From positions 1,612,001-1,676,000 of the forward strand of contig NZ_CP108086.1 in the NCBI RefSeq assembly GCF_036186745.1: a DNA stretch of 64,000 nucleotides, read 5' to 3'. Each line of letters begins with the position of its first letter. The stretch's first letter is position 1. Made by a program: the position numbers and the translations under genes. Source of the stretch: Microbispora hainanensis. GTDB taxonomy: Bacteria; Actinomycetota; Actinomycetes; Streptosporangiales; Streptosporangiaceae. The notes beneath the pieces were generated by a model. The model saw nothing but the letters and a program-made list of their open reading frames with translations. It had not been told where the DNA came from and ran no database searches. Positions 26,473-34,556 of the stretch are shown piece by piece.

Positions 26473-27401
26473 CGGGTCCCTTCCTCGAGTGTCCGGTCGC
26501 CGTCCGGCCGGGGGCGTACGTCGCAGTCTGGCAAACGCGCGAGCACGGCGGCGAGCTGGCGGGCGTTGGTCTGCGCGTAGTCGCGGTAGCAGTTGTTCAT
26601 CAGCACGTGGGTCGTGGACGTCTGGCCGCCGAGCTCGCGCAGCCGCAGCGCCCACTGTTCGAGCTCGTCGAGGGAGTAGCGGTAGCCGAAGCGCTCGTGG
26701 ACGTCATGACTGGTCCACTTGTCGCTGTGCCCGTGGAACCGCACGACCCCCAGGTCGGACGTGGCCGCGACGACCGGCGGGATCGAGTCCGGATAACCCT
26801 GCGGCATGTCCACGCACACGTACGGGATGGCGTACGAACGGAGGAAGTCGAGGGTCTCGGCCTGGTTGTCCTCGCTCATCCACGTGTGGTTGCGGAACTC
26901 GACCGAGATGCGCAGCGGCTCGCAGCGCCGTTTGCACTCCAGGATGTAGTGCTTGTTGGCCCGGCCGATCGGGAACCACCGGGGAAACTGGAAGAGCACC
27001 GCCCCGAGCTTGCCCGCCTCGCGCAGCGGCAGCAGAGCGCTGACGAACCGCTCCCAGACCTGGTCCACCACCTTCGGGTCGAGGTCGCGGGCGTACAGGT
27101 TCTTGCCGCCTTCGCTCGGACGCAGGTCCTTCGGCAGCGCGGCCGGCCGGGTCGGATGCCGCGTGAGCAGCGAGAACGCCTTGACGTCGAAGACGAACTC
27201 CGGGGGCGTGCGCTCGGCCCACAGCCGTACGGTGGCCTCGGCGGGCGGCGCGTAATAGGTGGAGTCGACCTCCACCAGCGGGAACATGCGCGCGTAGTAG
27301 CGCAGGCGCTCCTCCGGCGTCGTGACGTCGGGCGGATACCAGCCCGACTCCAGCAGCGTCTTGTCGGTCCAGGACGCCGTGCCGACCAGGATCTCCCCCA
27401 T
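26469..27401 (-). CDS. DUF72 family protein
   Basis: This 310-residue DUF72 (YecE-like) protein has a TIM-barrel fold of unknown activity. Family motifs are ILVGTASWTDKTLLESGWYP at the start, VEVDSTYYAPPAEATVRLWA and FVFDVKAFSLLTRHP. RISVEFRNHTWMSEDNQAET, YRYSLDELEQWALRLREL and a final VLMNNCYRDYAQTNARQLA follow. It lies 22 bp downstream of the mycosin-like gene and overlaps the HhH gene by four bases. It is thus the third of four genes in a minus-strand operon. Confidence 0.9.
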   Translation of the reverse strand: MGEILVGTASWTDKTLLESGWYPPDVTTPEERLRYYARMFPLVEVDSTYYAPPAEATVRLWAERTPPEFVFDVKAFSLLTRHPTRPAALPKDLRPSEGGKNLYARDLDPKVVDQVWERFVSALLPLREAGKLGAVLFQFPRWFPIGRANKHYILECKRRCEPLRISVEFRNHTWMSEDNQAETLDFLRSYAIPYVCVDMPQGYPDSIPPVVAATSDLGVVRFHGHSDKWTSHDVHERFGYRYSLDELEQWALRLRELGGQTSTTHVLMNNCYRDYAQTNARQLAAVLARLPDCDVRPRPDGDRTLEEGTR

Positions 27402-27423
27402 ACCTCACCATAAGGAGCGGTGC

Positions 27424-28647
27424 TCAGGTCCCGGGCGGCAGGGTTCGGGCCTTGGGGCGGCGGAAGAGGACGAAGGCGACGAACAGCAGCAGCAGCCCGG
27501 CCGCTCCCGCGCCTCCGCCGATGACCAGATACTCGCTGTCGATGGGCGGGTGGGTCATGGGCGCGTCGGTGGGGCCGTTCCCGAAGTATTTCTTCCCCTT
27601 GTACGGCACGGCCTTGATCGCGGACTTCCCCGGAGAGCCGGCCGCCGCGACCACGGCGGCCGCGTCGACTTGGCCGAAGCCCACGAACGTGTCGTACCCG
27701 CCCGCCGGATGCCGGGCGGTCCTGGTGAGGATGGAACGGATCTGCCCCGGTGTGAGCTTCGGATTGCGCGACAGCGCCAGCGCGACCACTCCGGCGGTGA
27801 GGGCGCAGGCCGGGGAGGTGCCGTCGACCGACTGATAGCCGCCGGTGTTCCTGGCGCTGTAGATGTCGATGCCCGGGGCCGCGACCGTGGTGTAGGTGTG
27901 CACCTGGGAGAAGTCCGTCCGGCGGCCGTCGGGCCCCAGCGCCCCCACCCCGATGACCCCGGGATAGGCGGCCGGGTAGGACACCTTGTTGTTGGCGTCC
28001 TTCTCCAGCGGGTTGGTCGAGCCGCCGTTGCCGGAGCTGGCCAGGATCGTGACGCCCTTGCTCACCGCGTAGTCCACCGCGGCGGCCGTGTCCTCCTCGT
28101 AACCGTTGAAGATGTCCCACTCGTCGGTGCCGAGCGACATCGAGATGACCTTCGCCCCCTTGCCGACGGCATATCTGATGCCGTTGGCCAGGGCATGCGC
28201 GGCCTTCTCGCTCTGTGCGTCCCTCGTCATCTTCAGCGCCCGCTTCCGCGCGGGGTCCTCCCAGTCCCACAGGACTCGTACGGACAGGATGCGGGCCTTC
28301 GGCGCCACCTTGAGCACGTCGGACGCCATCGCGGTGCCGTGCTCGCCCCAGTAGGACTGGCCCGGCCGGGCGCCGCCCCCGATGAGGTCGGGGCCGGTCG
28401 TCACCCGGCCGCCCAGCGCGGGATGCCTGGCCACCACACCGGTGTCGAGCACGGCGACCAGAACGCCGTCCCCCTGGGCCGTACGCTGCGCCTCGGGGAG
28501 CCGCAGGGCCGCGACCTCCCAGTCCCTCGGCGCGTCCGCCCGCGCCGGAACCGCCGTACCCGCCACCGCCACGACCGCCGCCACGACCGCCGCGACGACG
28601 GCGGGCAGAACGGCGGGCAGGGCGGCGCGGAGCCCGCGCCCGGTCAT
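27424..28647 (-). CDS. Membrane-anchored subtilisin-like protease, mycosin type
   Basis: This is a 407-residue S8 serine protease with a signal peptide (ALPAVLPAVVAAVVAAVVAV). The catalytic Asp is in VLVAVLDTGVVARHP, the His in GEHGTAMASDV, the oxyanion Asn in ILASSGNGGS and the Ser in SVDGTSPACALTAG. A C-terminal membrane anchor (LVIGGGAGAAGLLLLFVAFV) precedes RRPKAR. This matches mycosins (MycP), which sit outside the membrane and support type VII secretion. No EccB-E genes are in the window, so the link to type VII export is only suggested by the WXG100-type genes 6 kb away. ATG 28647 overlaps the upstream stop (ATGA) and follows GGGGGG. Confidence 0.88.
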   Translation of the reverse strand: MTGRGLRAALPAVLPAVVAAVVAAVVAVAGTAVPARADAPRDWEVAALRLPEAQRTAQGDGVLVAVLDTGVVARHPALGGRVTTGPDLIGGGARPGQSYWGEHGTAMASDVLKVAPKARILSVRVLWDWEDPARKRALKMTRDAQSEKAAHALANGIRYAVGKGAKVISMSLGTDEWDIFNGYEEDTAAAVDYAVSKGVTILASSGNGGSTNPLEKDANNKVSYPAAYPGVIGVGALGPDGRRTDFSQVHTYTTVAAPGIDIYSARNTGGYQSVDGTSPACALTAGVVALALSRNPKLTPGQIRSILTRTARHPAGGYDTFVGFGQVDAAAVVAAAGSPGKSAIKAVPYKGKKYFGNGPTDAPMTHPPIDSEYLVIGGGAGAAGLLLLFVAFVLFRRPKARTLPPGT

Positions 28648-29828
28648 GCTCCCCCCCTGTTGGTCAGGTCCGCCAGCCGCCAGGCGAGGGACTTGGCCAG
28701 CCCTTCGGCCGTCGCGCTCCACGGCTCACGGTCCATGCGCTGGTCGTAGCTCTGCCTGCCCCAGGGCTGCGGGAGCCGGCCCGCCTTCCTGCCGTCCACC
28801 GGTCCCGCAGAGGCGACCACCGCGCACGGCGTGTAGATGTCCAGCACGTTGTAGCCCCCACTGCCCGCCCGTACGGCGTCGTTCCAGGTGATCCCCGGGG
28901 CGGCGAGGGCGTGCACGGCATGGTCGGGCCGGTCGGCGTCCGCCTTGTCGTGCACGAGATCGCCCAGATCGAGGGCGACCTTCGGGTCGCCGAACATGAC
29001 GATGGCGATGGTCGCGGCGGTGCCGCCCGTGTCGTCCACGTACGTGGCGCGCAGGGCCGCGACGCAGCCGCGCTGGGCGGCCTCCTTCGCCACGGCCCCG
29101 GACAGCGCCTTCGCGCAGGAGGTGTCCGGGGAGATCGCGACCCTGGTCCAGCCGCGCTCGATCTTCGGGTCGTTCTCTTTCTTCTTCGGATCCTGCCGGC
29201 CGAGCGCCGCGGGGAACAGCGTCTCGGCGGGCTCGTTGCGCCACAGGTTGTGCGCGTATTCCTTGTTGCGGATCTCCTGGTGGCTGTTCGACACGGCCTG
29301 CGCCACGACGGCGCCCCCGCCGAGCAGGAGCATCAGGCCGAAACCCCCGGCCACGACCCCGCCGAAGACCCGCCCGGCTCGCCGCCGCGGCCTGCCGTCG
29401 TCTTCCGGCTCGTACGGCCCGCCCTGCTCGTACGGACCACCGGGTGCGGGCCATTGACCCGGCTGGGCCGGCTGCTGGGCCGGCTGCTGGGGGGATTGCT
29501 GCGGCCACGGCTGCCCGGCGGGCTGGGGGTACGCGCCCGGTGGCCACCCTTGCGGTGATTGACCGGGCGGCGGTTGGTTCGGCTGCGGCTGGTTGAAGGG
29601 CGGTTGGTTCTGCAGCGGCGGGTTCTGCGGCGGATAGCCCGGCCAAGGCTGGTGCGGCCCTGCGGGCGGCTGCCCCGGGCCTTGCTGCCCCGGGCCTTGC
29701 TGCCCCGGACCATACGGCCCCAGACCATGCTGCCCCGGGCCTTGCTGCCCCGGACCATACGGCCCGGCGCCGTAGGGATCGACGGGAGACCGGCCCGGAT
29801 ATGGACCGGAAGGTGGGGGGTGTGCCAT
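28644..29828 (-). CDS. Membrane protein with Pro/Gln/Gly-rich cytoplasmic region
   Basis: This is a 394-residue protein. Residues 1-150 are a low-complexity region of PYGPGQQGPGQ and QPQPNQPPPGQ repeats, then an acidic-basic patch (PYEPEDDGRPRRRAGR). A single membrane segment (VFGGVVAGGFGLMLLLGGGA) and an extracellular domain of about 200 residues follow (AETLFPAALG, WTRVAISPDTSCAKALS, RGCVAALRATYVDDTGG, YNVLDIYTPCAVVA, with paired cysteines). The family is unnamed, but such proteins are often found next to mycosin-like proteases. The ATG at 29828 follows GGGAGAG. It is the first gene of the four-gene operon and overlaps the protease gene by four bases. Confidence 0.75.
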   Translation of the reverse strand: MAHPPPSGPYPGRSPVDPYGAGPYGPGQQGPGQHGLGPYGPGQQGPGQQGPGQPPAGPHQPWPGYPPQNPPLQNQPPFNQPQPNQPPPGQSPQGWPPGAYPQPAGQPWPQQSPQQPAQQPAQPGQWPAPGGPYEQGGPYEPEDDGRPRRRAGRVFGGVVAGGFGLMLLLGGGAVVAQAVSNSHQEIRNKEYAHNLWRNEPAETLFPAALGRQDPKKKENDPKIERGWTRVAISPDTSCAKALSGAVAKEAAQRGCVAALRATYVDDTGGTAATIAIVMFGDPKVALDLGDLVHDKADADRPDHAVHALAAPGITWNDAVRAGSGGYNVLDIYTPCAVVASAGPVDGRKAGRLPQPWGRQSYDQRMDREPWSATAEGLAKSLAWRLADLTNRGGA

Positions 29829-30114
29829 TGCTCTCCCGTTGTGCGTGCCGTACGCGGACACGCTCCCGGCGGCCCGCCGTACGGCAGGGGAGCACGGCGG
29901 GCGCATTCGCCGGCCACGCTCCCCTCCCCGATCACGACATTTGGCACTATAGCCATCTCTCCGGCCGCGCCCGGGGTGCTTTCTCGGCCAGAAGAGCTGT
30001 GACCTGGGTGACTCATGAAGCGTTCGCGGGACTATGATGTTGGAAAATAAAGTGTCCCCGGCGTATGGCGGTCACTGAAAAAAGCAGCACGTGCGGAGCA
30101 CACCGGAGGTGGCG

Positions 30115-30906
30115 ATGCTGTCGACCTGGGCTGTGGAGACGTTCGGCCCGCGCGCCGAGCAGATCCGCCAGGGGGTGACCGAGGCGCTGGCGATCGCGCT
30201 GGAGAACGCCCAGGACGCCCAGAAGACGGCGCGGACCGAGCTCCTCCACCCGTTCGGCTTCACGCTCATGTCCCGCAAGTTCGAGGCCCTGGCCGACGCG
30301 TTCGCGGACATGCCCGGCGTCGTCACCGTCAAGCCGCCGGGCTCCCAGCACGAGCTCGTCGTGCTCGGCGGCAACCTGCTGTTCCCCTTCCGCTACGCCA
30401 AGGACCGTTCGGTCAGCGTGGTCAACGCCAGGATCGGCGACGGCAGGCCGTCCGGGCTGGTGCAGGCGCTGTTCACCCGGTTCGGCCCGCGGCCCTGGGC
30501 CGAGCAGCTCACGCTCGGCGGCGTCGAGGCCGCCCTGCCGGAGCCCGTGACTCCGGCAGCCCGCGCGCTCACCCGGCTGCCCGAGGGCACCCGCCTCGTG
30601 CTCATCGCGTACGCCTGCAACGCCAGGGCCGGTCTGCTCGATGTGTGGTGGGGCGAGGCCGAGCTGCTCGACCGCACCGGCAACCTGCGCTGGCACTACT
30701 GCGAGCCGATTCCGCTCCCCGGCCAGGCGCCCGCGGCCGAGCTGCCCGGGGTGGCGGCCTCCGTCGGCGAGGCGTCCGCGTTCGCCCGGGGCGCGATGCC
30801 GGCTCCGGCCCTGAACCCGCGCCCGCTCCGCGAGCGCGCGACCGCCGTGCCTCCGATGAGCGAGGCGCCGTACGCACCGGACGCCGCCGCCGATGAAGGA
30901 CGATGA
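30115..30906 (+). CDS. Unknown protein coupled to an XRE-ImmA/IrrE gene
   Basis: This 263-residue, probably cytoplasmic protein is not recognised. It begins MLSTWAVETFGPRAEQIRQG. It has a predicted helical start and a mixed core (VTVKPPGSQHELVVLGGNLL, FPFRYAKDRSVSVVNARI, RLVLIAYACNARAGLLDVWW, GEAELLDRTGNLRWHYCEP). The tail is Pro/Ala-rich. An excellent GGAGGTGGCG site precedes ATG 30115. It overlaps the XRE-metallopeptidase gene by 14 bp, so the two products are almost certainly made together. Acidic and tryptophan-rich motifs in the core could suit a nuclease or sensor role, but nothing proves it. Confidence 0.7.
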   Translation: MLSTWAVETFGPRAEQIRQGVTEALAIALENAQDAQKTARTELLHPFGFTLMSRKFEALADAFADMPGVVTVKPPGSQHELVVLGGNLLFPFRYAKDRSVSVVNARIGDGRPSGLVQALFTRFGPRPWAEQLTLGGVEAALPEPVTPAARALTRLPEGTRLVLIAYACNARAGLLDVWWGEAELLDRTGNLRWHYCEPIPLPGQAPAAELPGVAASVGEASAFARGAMPAPALNPRPLRERATAVPPMSEAPYAPDAAADEGR

Positions 30907-32071
30907 CCGGCTGCGCCTGGTCGAGGACACCGCTCCCCCCGCTGCGCCCAGCCCGCAGGCCGTGGCGGACGCCTTCGACGGCACCCGCCTCACCCAGGCG
31001 CGACGCCTGGCGGCGCTGACGAAGAAGGAGGTGGCCGAGCGCATCGGGGTGTCCCCCGCCGCGGTCGGCCAGTATGAGGCAGGGGTCACCCGGCCGCGTC
31101 CCGATCTGGTCCCGCTCCTCGCCGAGGTGCTCGCCGTGCCCGCGGCCTTCTTCCTGCCGGGCCGCCCGCACGGCAAGCTGGACGGCTCGATGGCGCACTT
31201 CCGCAGCCTGCGTTCCACCCGGGCCTACCAGCGTGCGAAGGCCGTGGCCTTCGTCGAACAGGTCTGGGAGCTGACGTACGCGCTGGAGAAACGGGTGCGG
31301 CTCCCCTACGTCGACCTGCCGGGCTTCGCCGGGGGCGAGGTGCATTCGGGCAGCGCCCTGCCTCGCGATCCCATGGGCGCGGCCCGCGCGCTGCGGGCCC
31401 ACTGGGGGCTCGGCACCGGGCCGATCAGCCACCTGGTGCGGCACATGGAGTCACGGGGGATCGTCGTCGTCTTTCCCCAGGCCGACGAGGACGCGGTCAC
31501 GGTGGACGCCTTCTCCACCTCCAGCCTGCCCCGGCCCATCGTCGTCCTGACGCCCAACCGCTTCGACGACGTCTATCGGCACCGCTTCACCGCCGCGCAC
31601 GAGCTGGGGCACCTGGTGCTGCACGGGGACGCGGCGGCCGGGGACAGCCAGCAGGAGCGCGAGGCCGACTCCTTCGCCGCGGAGTTCCTCACGCCGCGCG
31701 ACAGCATCCTGCCCAGCCTGCCCGCCCGCGCCGACCTGCGGCGGCTGGCGGAGCTGCGCCGCGTCTGGGGCGTGTCGGTCGACTCTCTGCTGTATCGGTG
31801 CCGGGAGGTCGGCCTGCTGTCCGACTCCGCGGCCGGACGCGCCTACCAGCGGCTCGCGGCGCTGCGCGACCAGCCGGGCTTCGCCACCGAGCCGGTGTCG
31901 GGCTACCCCGGCGAGCAGCCGGTCCTGCTCAGCAGGGCGTTCGAGATGGCGGCGGCCGAGACCAGGCTGACCGTGCCCGCGCTGGCCCGGGAGCTCGCCT
32001 GGCCCGTGGCACGCGTACGCGAACTGATCGGCATGCCCGCCAATCGCCCCCAGCTCAGACTCGTCCCCTGA
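30893..32071 (+). CDS. XRE-family regulator fused to ImmA/IrrE metallopeptidase
   Basis: This 392-residue protein has an XRE helix-turn-helix at residues 30-85 (LTKKEVAERIGVSPAAVGQY) and a zinc metallopeptidase domain with AAHELGHLVLHG near residue 235 (HExxH). The third ligand region is EREADSFAAEFLTPRDSI. A C-terminal helical part (MAAAETRLTVPALARELAWP) looks like a second small DNA-binding motif. Such proteins cleave or displace repressors in response to damage or phage signals, and many pair with toxins or defence genes. It overlaps the unknown gene upstream by 14 bp and ends 23 bp before the convergent alpha-galactosidase. Confidence 0.88.
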   Translation: MKDDDRLRLVEDTAPPAAPSPQAVADAFDGTRLTQARRLAALTKKEVAERIGVSPAAVGQYEAGVTRPRPDLVPLLAEVLAVPAAFFLPGRPHGKLDGSMAHFRSLRSTRAYQRAKAVAFVEQVWELTYALEKRVRLPYVDLPGFAGGEVHSGSALPRDPMGAARALRAHWGLGTGPISHLVRHMESRGIVVVFPQADEDAVTVDAFSTSSLPRPIVVLTPNRFDDVYRHRFTAAHELGHLVLHGDAAAGDSQQEREADSFAAEFLTPRDSILPSLPARADLRRLAELRRVWGVSVDSLLYRCREVGLLSDSAAGRAYQRLAALRDQPGFATEPVSGYPGEQPVLLSRAFEMAAAETRLTVPALARELAWPVARVRELIGMPANRPQLRLVP

Positions 32072-32093
32072 CACGACGCGTCCGCGGCTCGGC

Positions 32094-33458
32094 TCAGACG
32101 AGCGGGGTGGGTTCGGCGGGGGTGAGCAGGCGGCGGGTGGTCTCCAGCCCCCACTCGTCCAGGCCGCGCAGCCGGTCGCTGGAGGCCCGCAGGCCGCCGT
32201 ACCGCTCGACGGTGCGCGCCCAGTCCTCCCGCCGTTCGACCTCGGGCCGGAGCATGAGGCAGTCGGGGTCGTTGATCCAGAACCTGCCGTGCTGCCACGC
32301 CCGGGCGACGGTGTTCCTGGTGGCGTTGGCCTGGCTGGGCTCGGAGGGGTGTGCGCTCGGGTTCTGCCAGTACGCCGCGATGTCCGGGCCCACCCGCATC
32401 GCGTCCACCATGCCGACCGAGGGGAGGATCGGCGCGCCGCACCCCAGCAGGTACGCCTCGGGACCGATGGCCTCGCGGATGAGCCGCAGGCCGTGGCGGT
32501 AGGCCGCCACGCCGGTCACGTCCTCGTGACGGCGGCCCTCCAGCGCCCCCGCGTACACGAAGTCGATTTTGAAGTAGTCGACGCCCCAGCCGCGCATGGT
32601 GCGCAGCACGTCCGCCAGGTATTCGGCCGCGCCGGGGTGGGTGAGGTCGAGCGCGACGCAGGAGTCCCCGAGGACGTCACCGGCGAACACCGGGTCGCCG
32701 CCGGCGGGATCGGTCACGAGCCACTCCGGGTGCGCGGCGAAGAGGGTGCTCTTGCACGCCACGATCATGGGGGCGATCCAGATCCCGGCCCGCCGCCCGT
32801 GCTCGCGGATGCGCCGGATCAGCCCGGGCAGGTCGTCGAAGCGGCCGGAGGACGTGAGCCAGTCGCCCGGCGCGGCCTGATATCCGTCGTCGATCTGCAC
32901 GACGTCGACGGGAAGCGCCAGCTCGTCCATGGCCGTGAGGTTCTCGGCGACGTCCTCCTGGGTGACCTGGGAGAAGTACTGGTACCAGGAGCACCAGACC
33001 GTGGGCGACGGACGCAGGCGTACGCCGGCCTGCTCGGCGAAGCCGGTGCCCCAGTGGGCCAGCGCCGCCTCCAGCCCGCCCTGATGCTCCGTGTGCTCCA
33101 CGGGGGCATCCGACGCGATCACGACCCGGCCGCCGTACGGCCGTGCCTCGATGACCGGCACACGGGAGGCGGCCGTCTCGGCACTCGCGGCGCCGAAGAC
33201 GTGGACGGAGCCGCCGTCCCCGGGATCGACGGCCAGCAGCCCCTCGCCCCGGAACACGCCCTCGTCCGGGGCCGAGCCGTAGTGGCAGTCGATGACCAGC
33301 GAGTTGGGGAGGGTCACCCGATAGGGGGTCTCGGCCAGGGGAAGGGCACCGGTGACGCTCCACGACTGCCAGCCCTCCGCGTAGATCCGGGCACTTGCCG
33401 GGTCCACGTCCAGGGCGGCGACGTCCTCGAATCGCGGTTCCATCACGGCCCAGTTCAC
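32094..33458 (-). CDS. Alpha-galactosidase-like enzyme, GH36
   Basis: This 454-residue glycoside hydrolase has clan GH-D motifs in order: WCSWYQYFSQVTQEDV, VDVVQIDDGYQ, AGIWIAPMIV, WGVDYFKIDFVYAG (nucleophile Asp in the KID motif) and GCGAPILPSVGMVDAMRVGP (acid/base Asp following). It is shorter than the usual 700-residue GH36 enzyme because the N-terminal beta-domain is reduced. There is no signal peptide, so it acts in the cytoplasm on imported alpha-galactosides. The start at GTG 33458 is uncertain; an ATG five codons later is possible. It lies 58 bp downstream of the globin gene, with a hairpin between. Confidence 0.85.
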   Translation of the reverse strand: MNWAVMEPRFEDVAALDVDPASARIYAEGWQSWSVTGALPLAETPYRVTLPNSLVIDCHYGSAPDEGVFRGEGLLAVDPGDGGSVHVFGAASAETAASRVPVIEARPYGGRVVIASDAPVEHTEHQGGLEAALAHWGTGFAEQAGVRLRPSPTVWCSWYQYFSQVTQEDVAENLTAMDELALPVDVVQIDDGYQAAPGDWLTSSGRFDDLPGLIRRIREHGRRAGIWIAPMIVACKSTLFAAHPEWLVTDPAGGDPVFAGDVLGDSCVALDLTHPGAAEYLADVLRTMRGWGVDYFKIDFVYAGALEGRRHEDVTGVAAYRHGLRLIREAIGPEAYLLGCGAPILPSVGMVDAMRVGPDIAAYWQNPSAHPSEPSQANATRNTVARAWQHGRFWINDPDCLMLRPEVERREDWARTVERYGGLRASSDRLRGLDEWGLETTRRLLTPAEPTPLV

Positions 33459-33481
33459 CCATGAACCGGTTAAGCGTCAAG

Positions 33482-33505
33482 GGCCGTCTCACCCGGCGGA
33501 CGGCC
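33482..33505 (-). terminator. Hairpin after the globin gene
   Basis: GGCCGTC (33482-33488) and GACGGCC (33499-33505) form a 7-bp stem in the 58-bp gap between the globin stop and the GH36 start. The T-run is only two bases, so it may attenuate transcription more than end it. Confidence 0.45.
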
Positions 33506-33516
33506 TTCGGGCCTGT

Positions 33517-33885
33517 TCAGGCCGCGACGGCGCTCTGCACGACCTGCTCCTTCAGCGGTGCGAGGGCCCCGGCGATCGAGCCGATCGTCTCGGCGTCCAC
33601 ACCGCACGACTCCAGCGCTCCGGCCAGGTGGACGACCACCTGGTCGAACTCCTCGGCCGTGATGGCGAGCCCGGCGTGTGCCTCGTCCATGGACTTGCCC
33701 CGGTATTCCTGCGGGCCGCCGAGCGCGGCGGCGACGAAGCTGCGCTGGTGCGCCTTGAGCTTGGCCATGTCGACGTCCGCGAAGTAGCCCTGCAGCATCG
33801 GGTCGGCGACGACCCGCGTGTAGAACTCCTCGACCACGGCCGCGACCGCGTCCGAACCGCCGATCCGATCGAAGATGGACGCCAT
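33517..33885 (-). CDS. Truncated haemoglobin (group 1)
   Basis: This 122-residue 2-on-2 globin starts MASIFDRIGGSDAVAAVVEE. The B10 tyrosine is in FYTRVVADP, the E-helix is KLKAHQRSFVAAALGG, and the proximal F8 histidine is in MDEAHAGLAIT. Group 1 globins detoxify nitric oxide or handle oxygen. The ATG at 33885 follows GGGAGGAGA and gives the typical family N-terminus, so a longer in-frame start is rejected. It is followed in the same direction by the alpha-galactosidase, probably without a functional link. Confidence 0.93.
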   Translation of the reverse strand: MASIFDRIGGSDAVAAVVEEFYTRVVADPMLQGYFADVDMAKLKAHQRSFVAAALGGPQEYRGKSMDEAHAGLAITAEEFDQVVVHLAGALESCGVDAETIGSIAGALAPLKEQVVQSAVAA

Positions 33886-34247
33886 AGCGCTCTCCTCCCG
33901 CGTTGACCTCGTCACCCACGACGATCGCCACGCTTCGTTACGGCACGATGACCGGACGGGAATACGTACGTGGCCGGGCGCTCACGCGGTCGACACGCCA
34001 GAAAAGATCACAGTCAGGGCGCGGGTTGCTGCTCCAAGCAGTCGGTCGTCCCCACTGGCGACGTGCGGCGGGGCAGAGATACGGTCCACTCGGGAGGATG
34101 TTTTTCGCCTTCACGACGGGAAAGCGTCAGCGAATTCACTCTCGATATACACGGCTATTTCGGGGTTGCCGACGCTTGAGGGCGATGTCTACCTTTGACA
34201 TCAAATGCGGTTCAGGGGCGAGCAGCGGGCGGCAACAGGGGGCTGAC
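33886..34247. promoter_or_regulatory. Divergent gap between globin and WXG100-type genes
   Basis: This 362-bp region holds promoters for both neighbours. It is less GC-rich from 34090 to 34210 (TCGATATACACGG, CTTTGACATCAAATGC). No gene with coding-like bias was found in it. Confidence 0.4.
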
Positions 34248-34556
34248 GTGGCGGAAGAGATGGTGCCCAACCCTCGCCACGCACAATTGGTGGAACTCCT
34301 CAAACAGGTACACAACCGATCTCAGGAGGTCGGGCAGGCCTACCAGCGCGTCTACGCGTCGATGCAGTCGGGCAAGGTCTGGACAGGACCCACCGCCGCG
34401 AAATGGACGACCGAGGTCGCCGACCGACATCACCGCCTGGCGCAGCTCGTACGGCAGATGACCAACGCGATCGAGGAGGAACTGCACCGGCATCCGGCGA
34501 TGGTCACCCGTTCCCAGGCCGAGCTCATCCGGCGCCAGCTGACCGGACGCCCCTGA
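34248..34556 (+). CDS. WXG100-type small protein (putative type VII substrate)
   Basis: This is a 102-residue, all-helical protein of exactly the size of ESX/WXG100 proteins. A central WTG turn (SGKVWTGPTAAKW, near residues 45-55) separates two long helices (VELLKQVHNRSQEVGQAYQR and VADRHHRLAQLVRQMTNAIE). The GTG at 34248 follows AGGGGGCTGAC. Such proteins are exported as dimers by type VII secretion and often chaperone the product of the next gene. Here the next gene starts 12 bp downstream and encodes a large putative exported protein. Confidence 0.75.
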   Translation: MAEEMVPNPRHAQLVELLKQVHNRSQEVGQAYQRVYASMQSGKVWTGPTAAKWTTEVADRHHRLAQLVRQMTNAIEEELHRHPAMVTRSQAELIRRQLTGRP

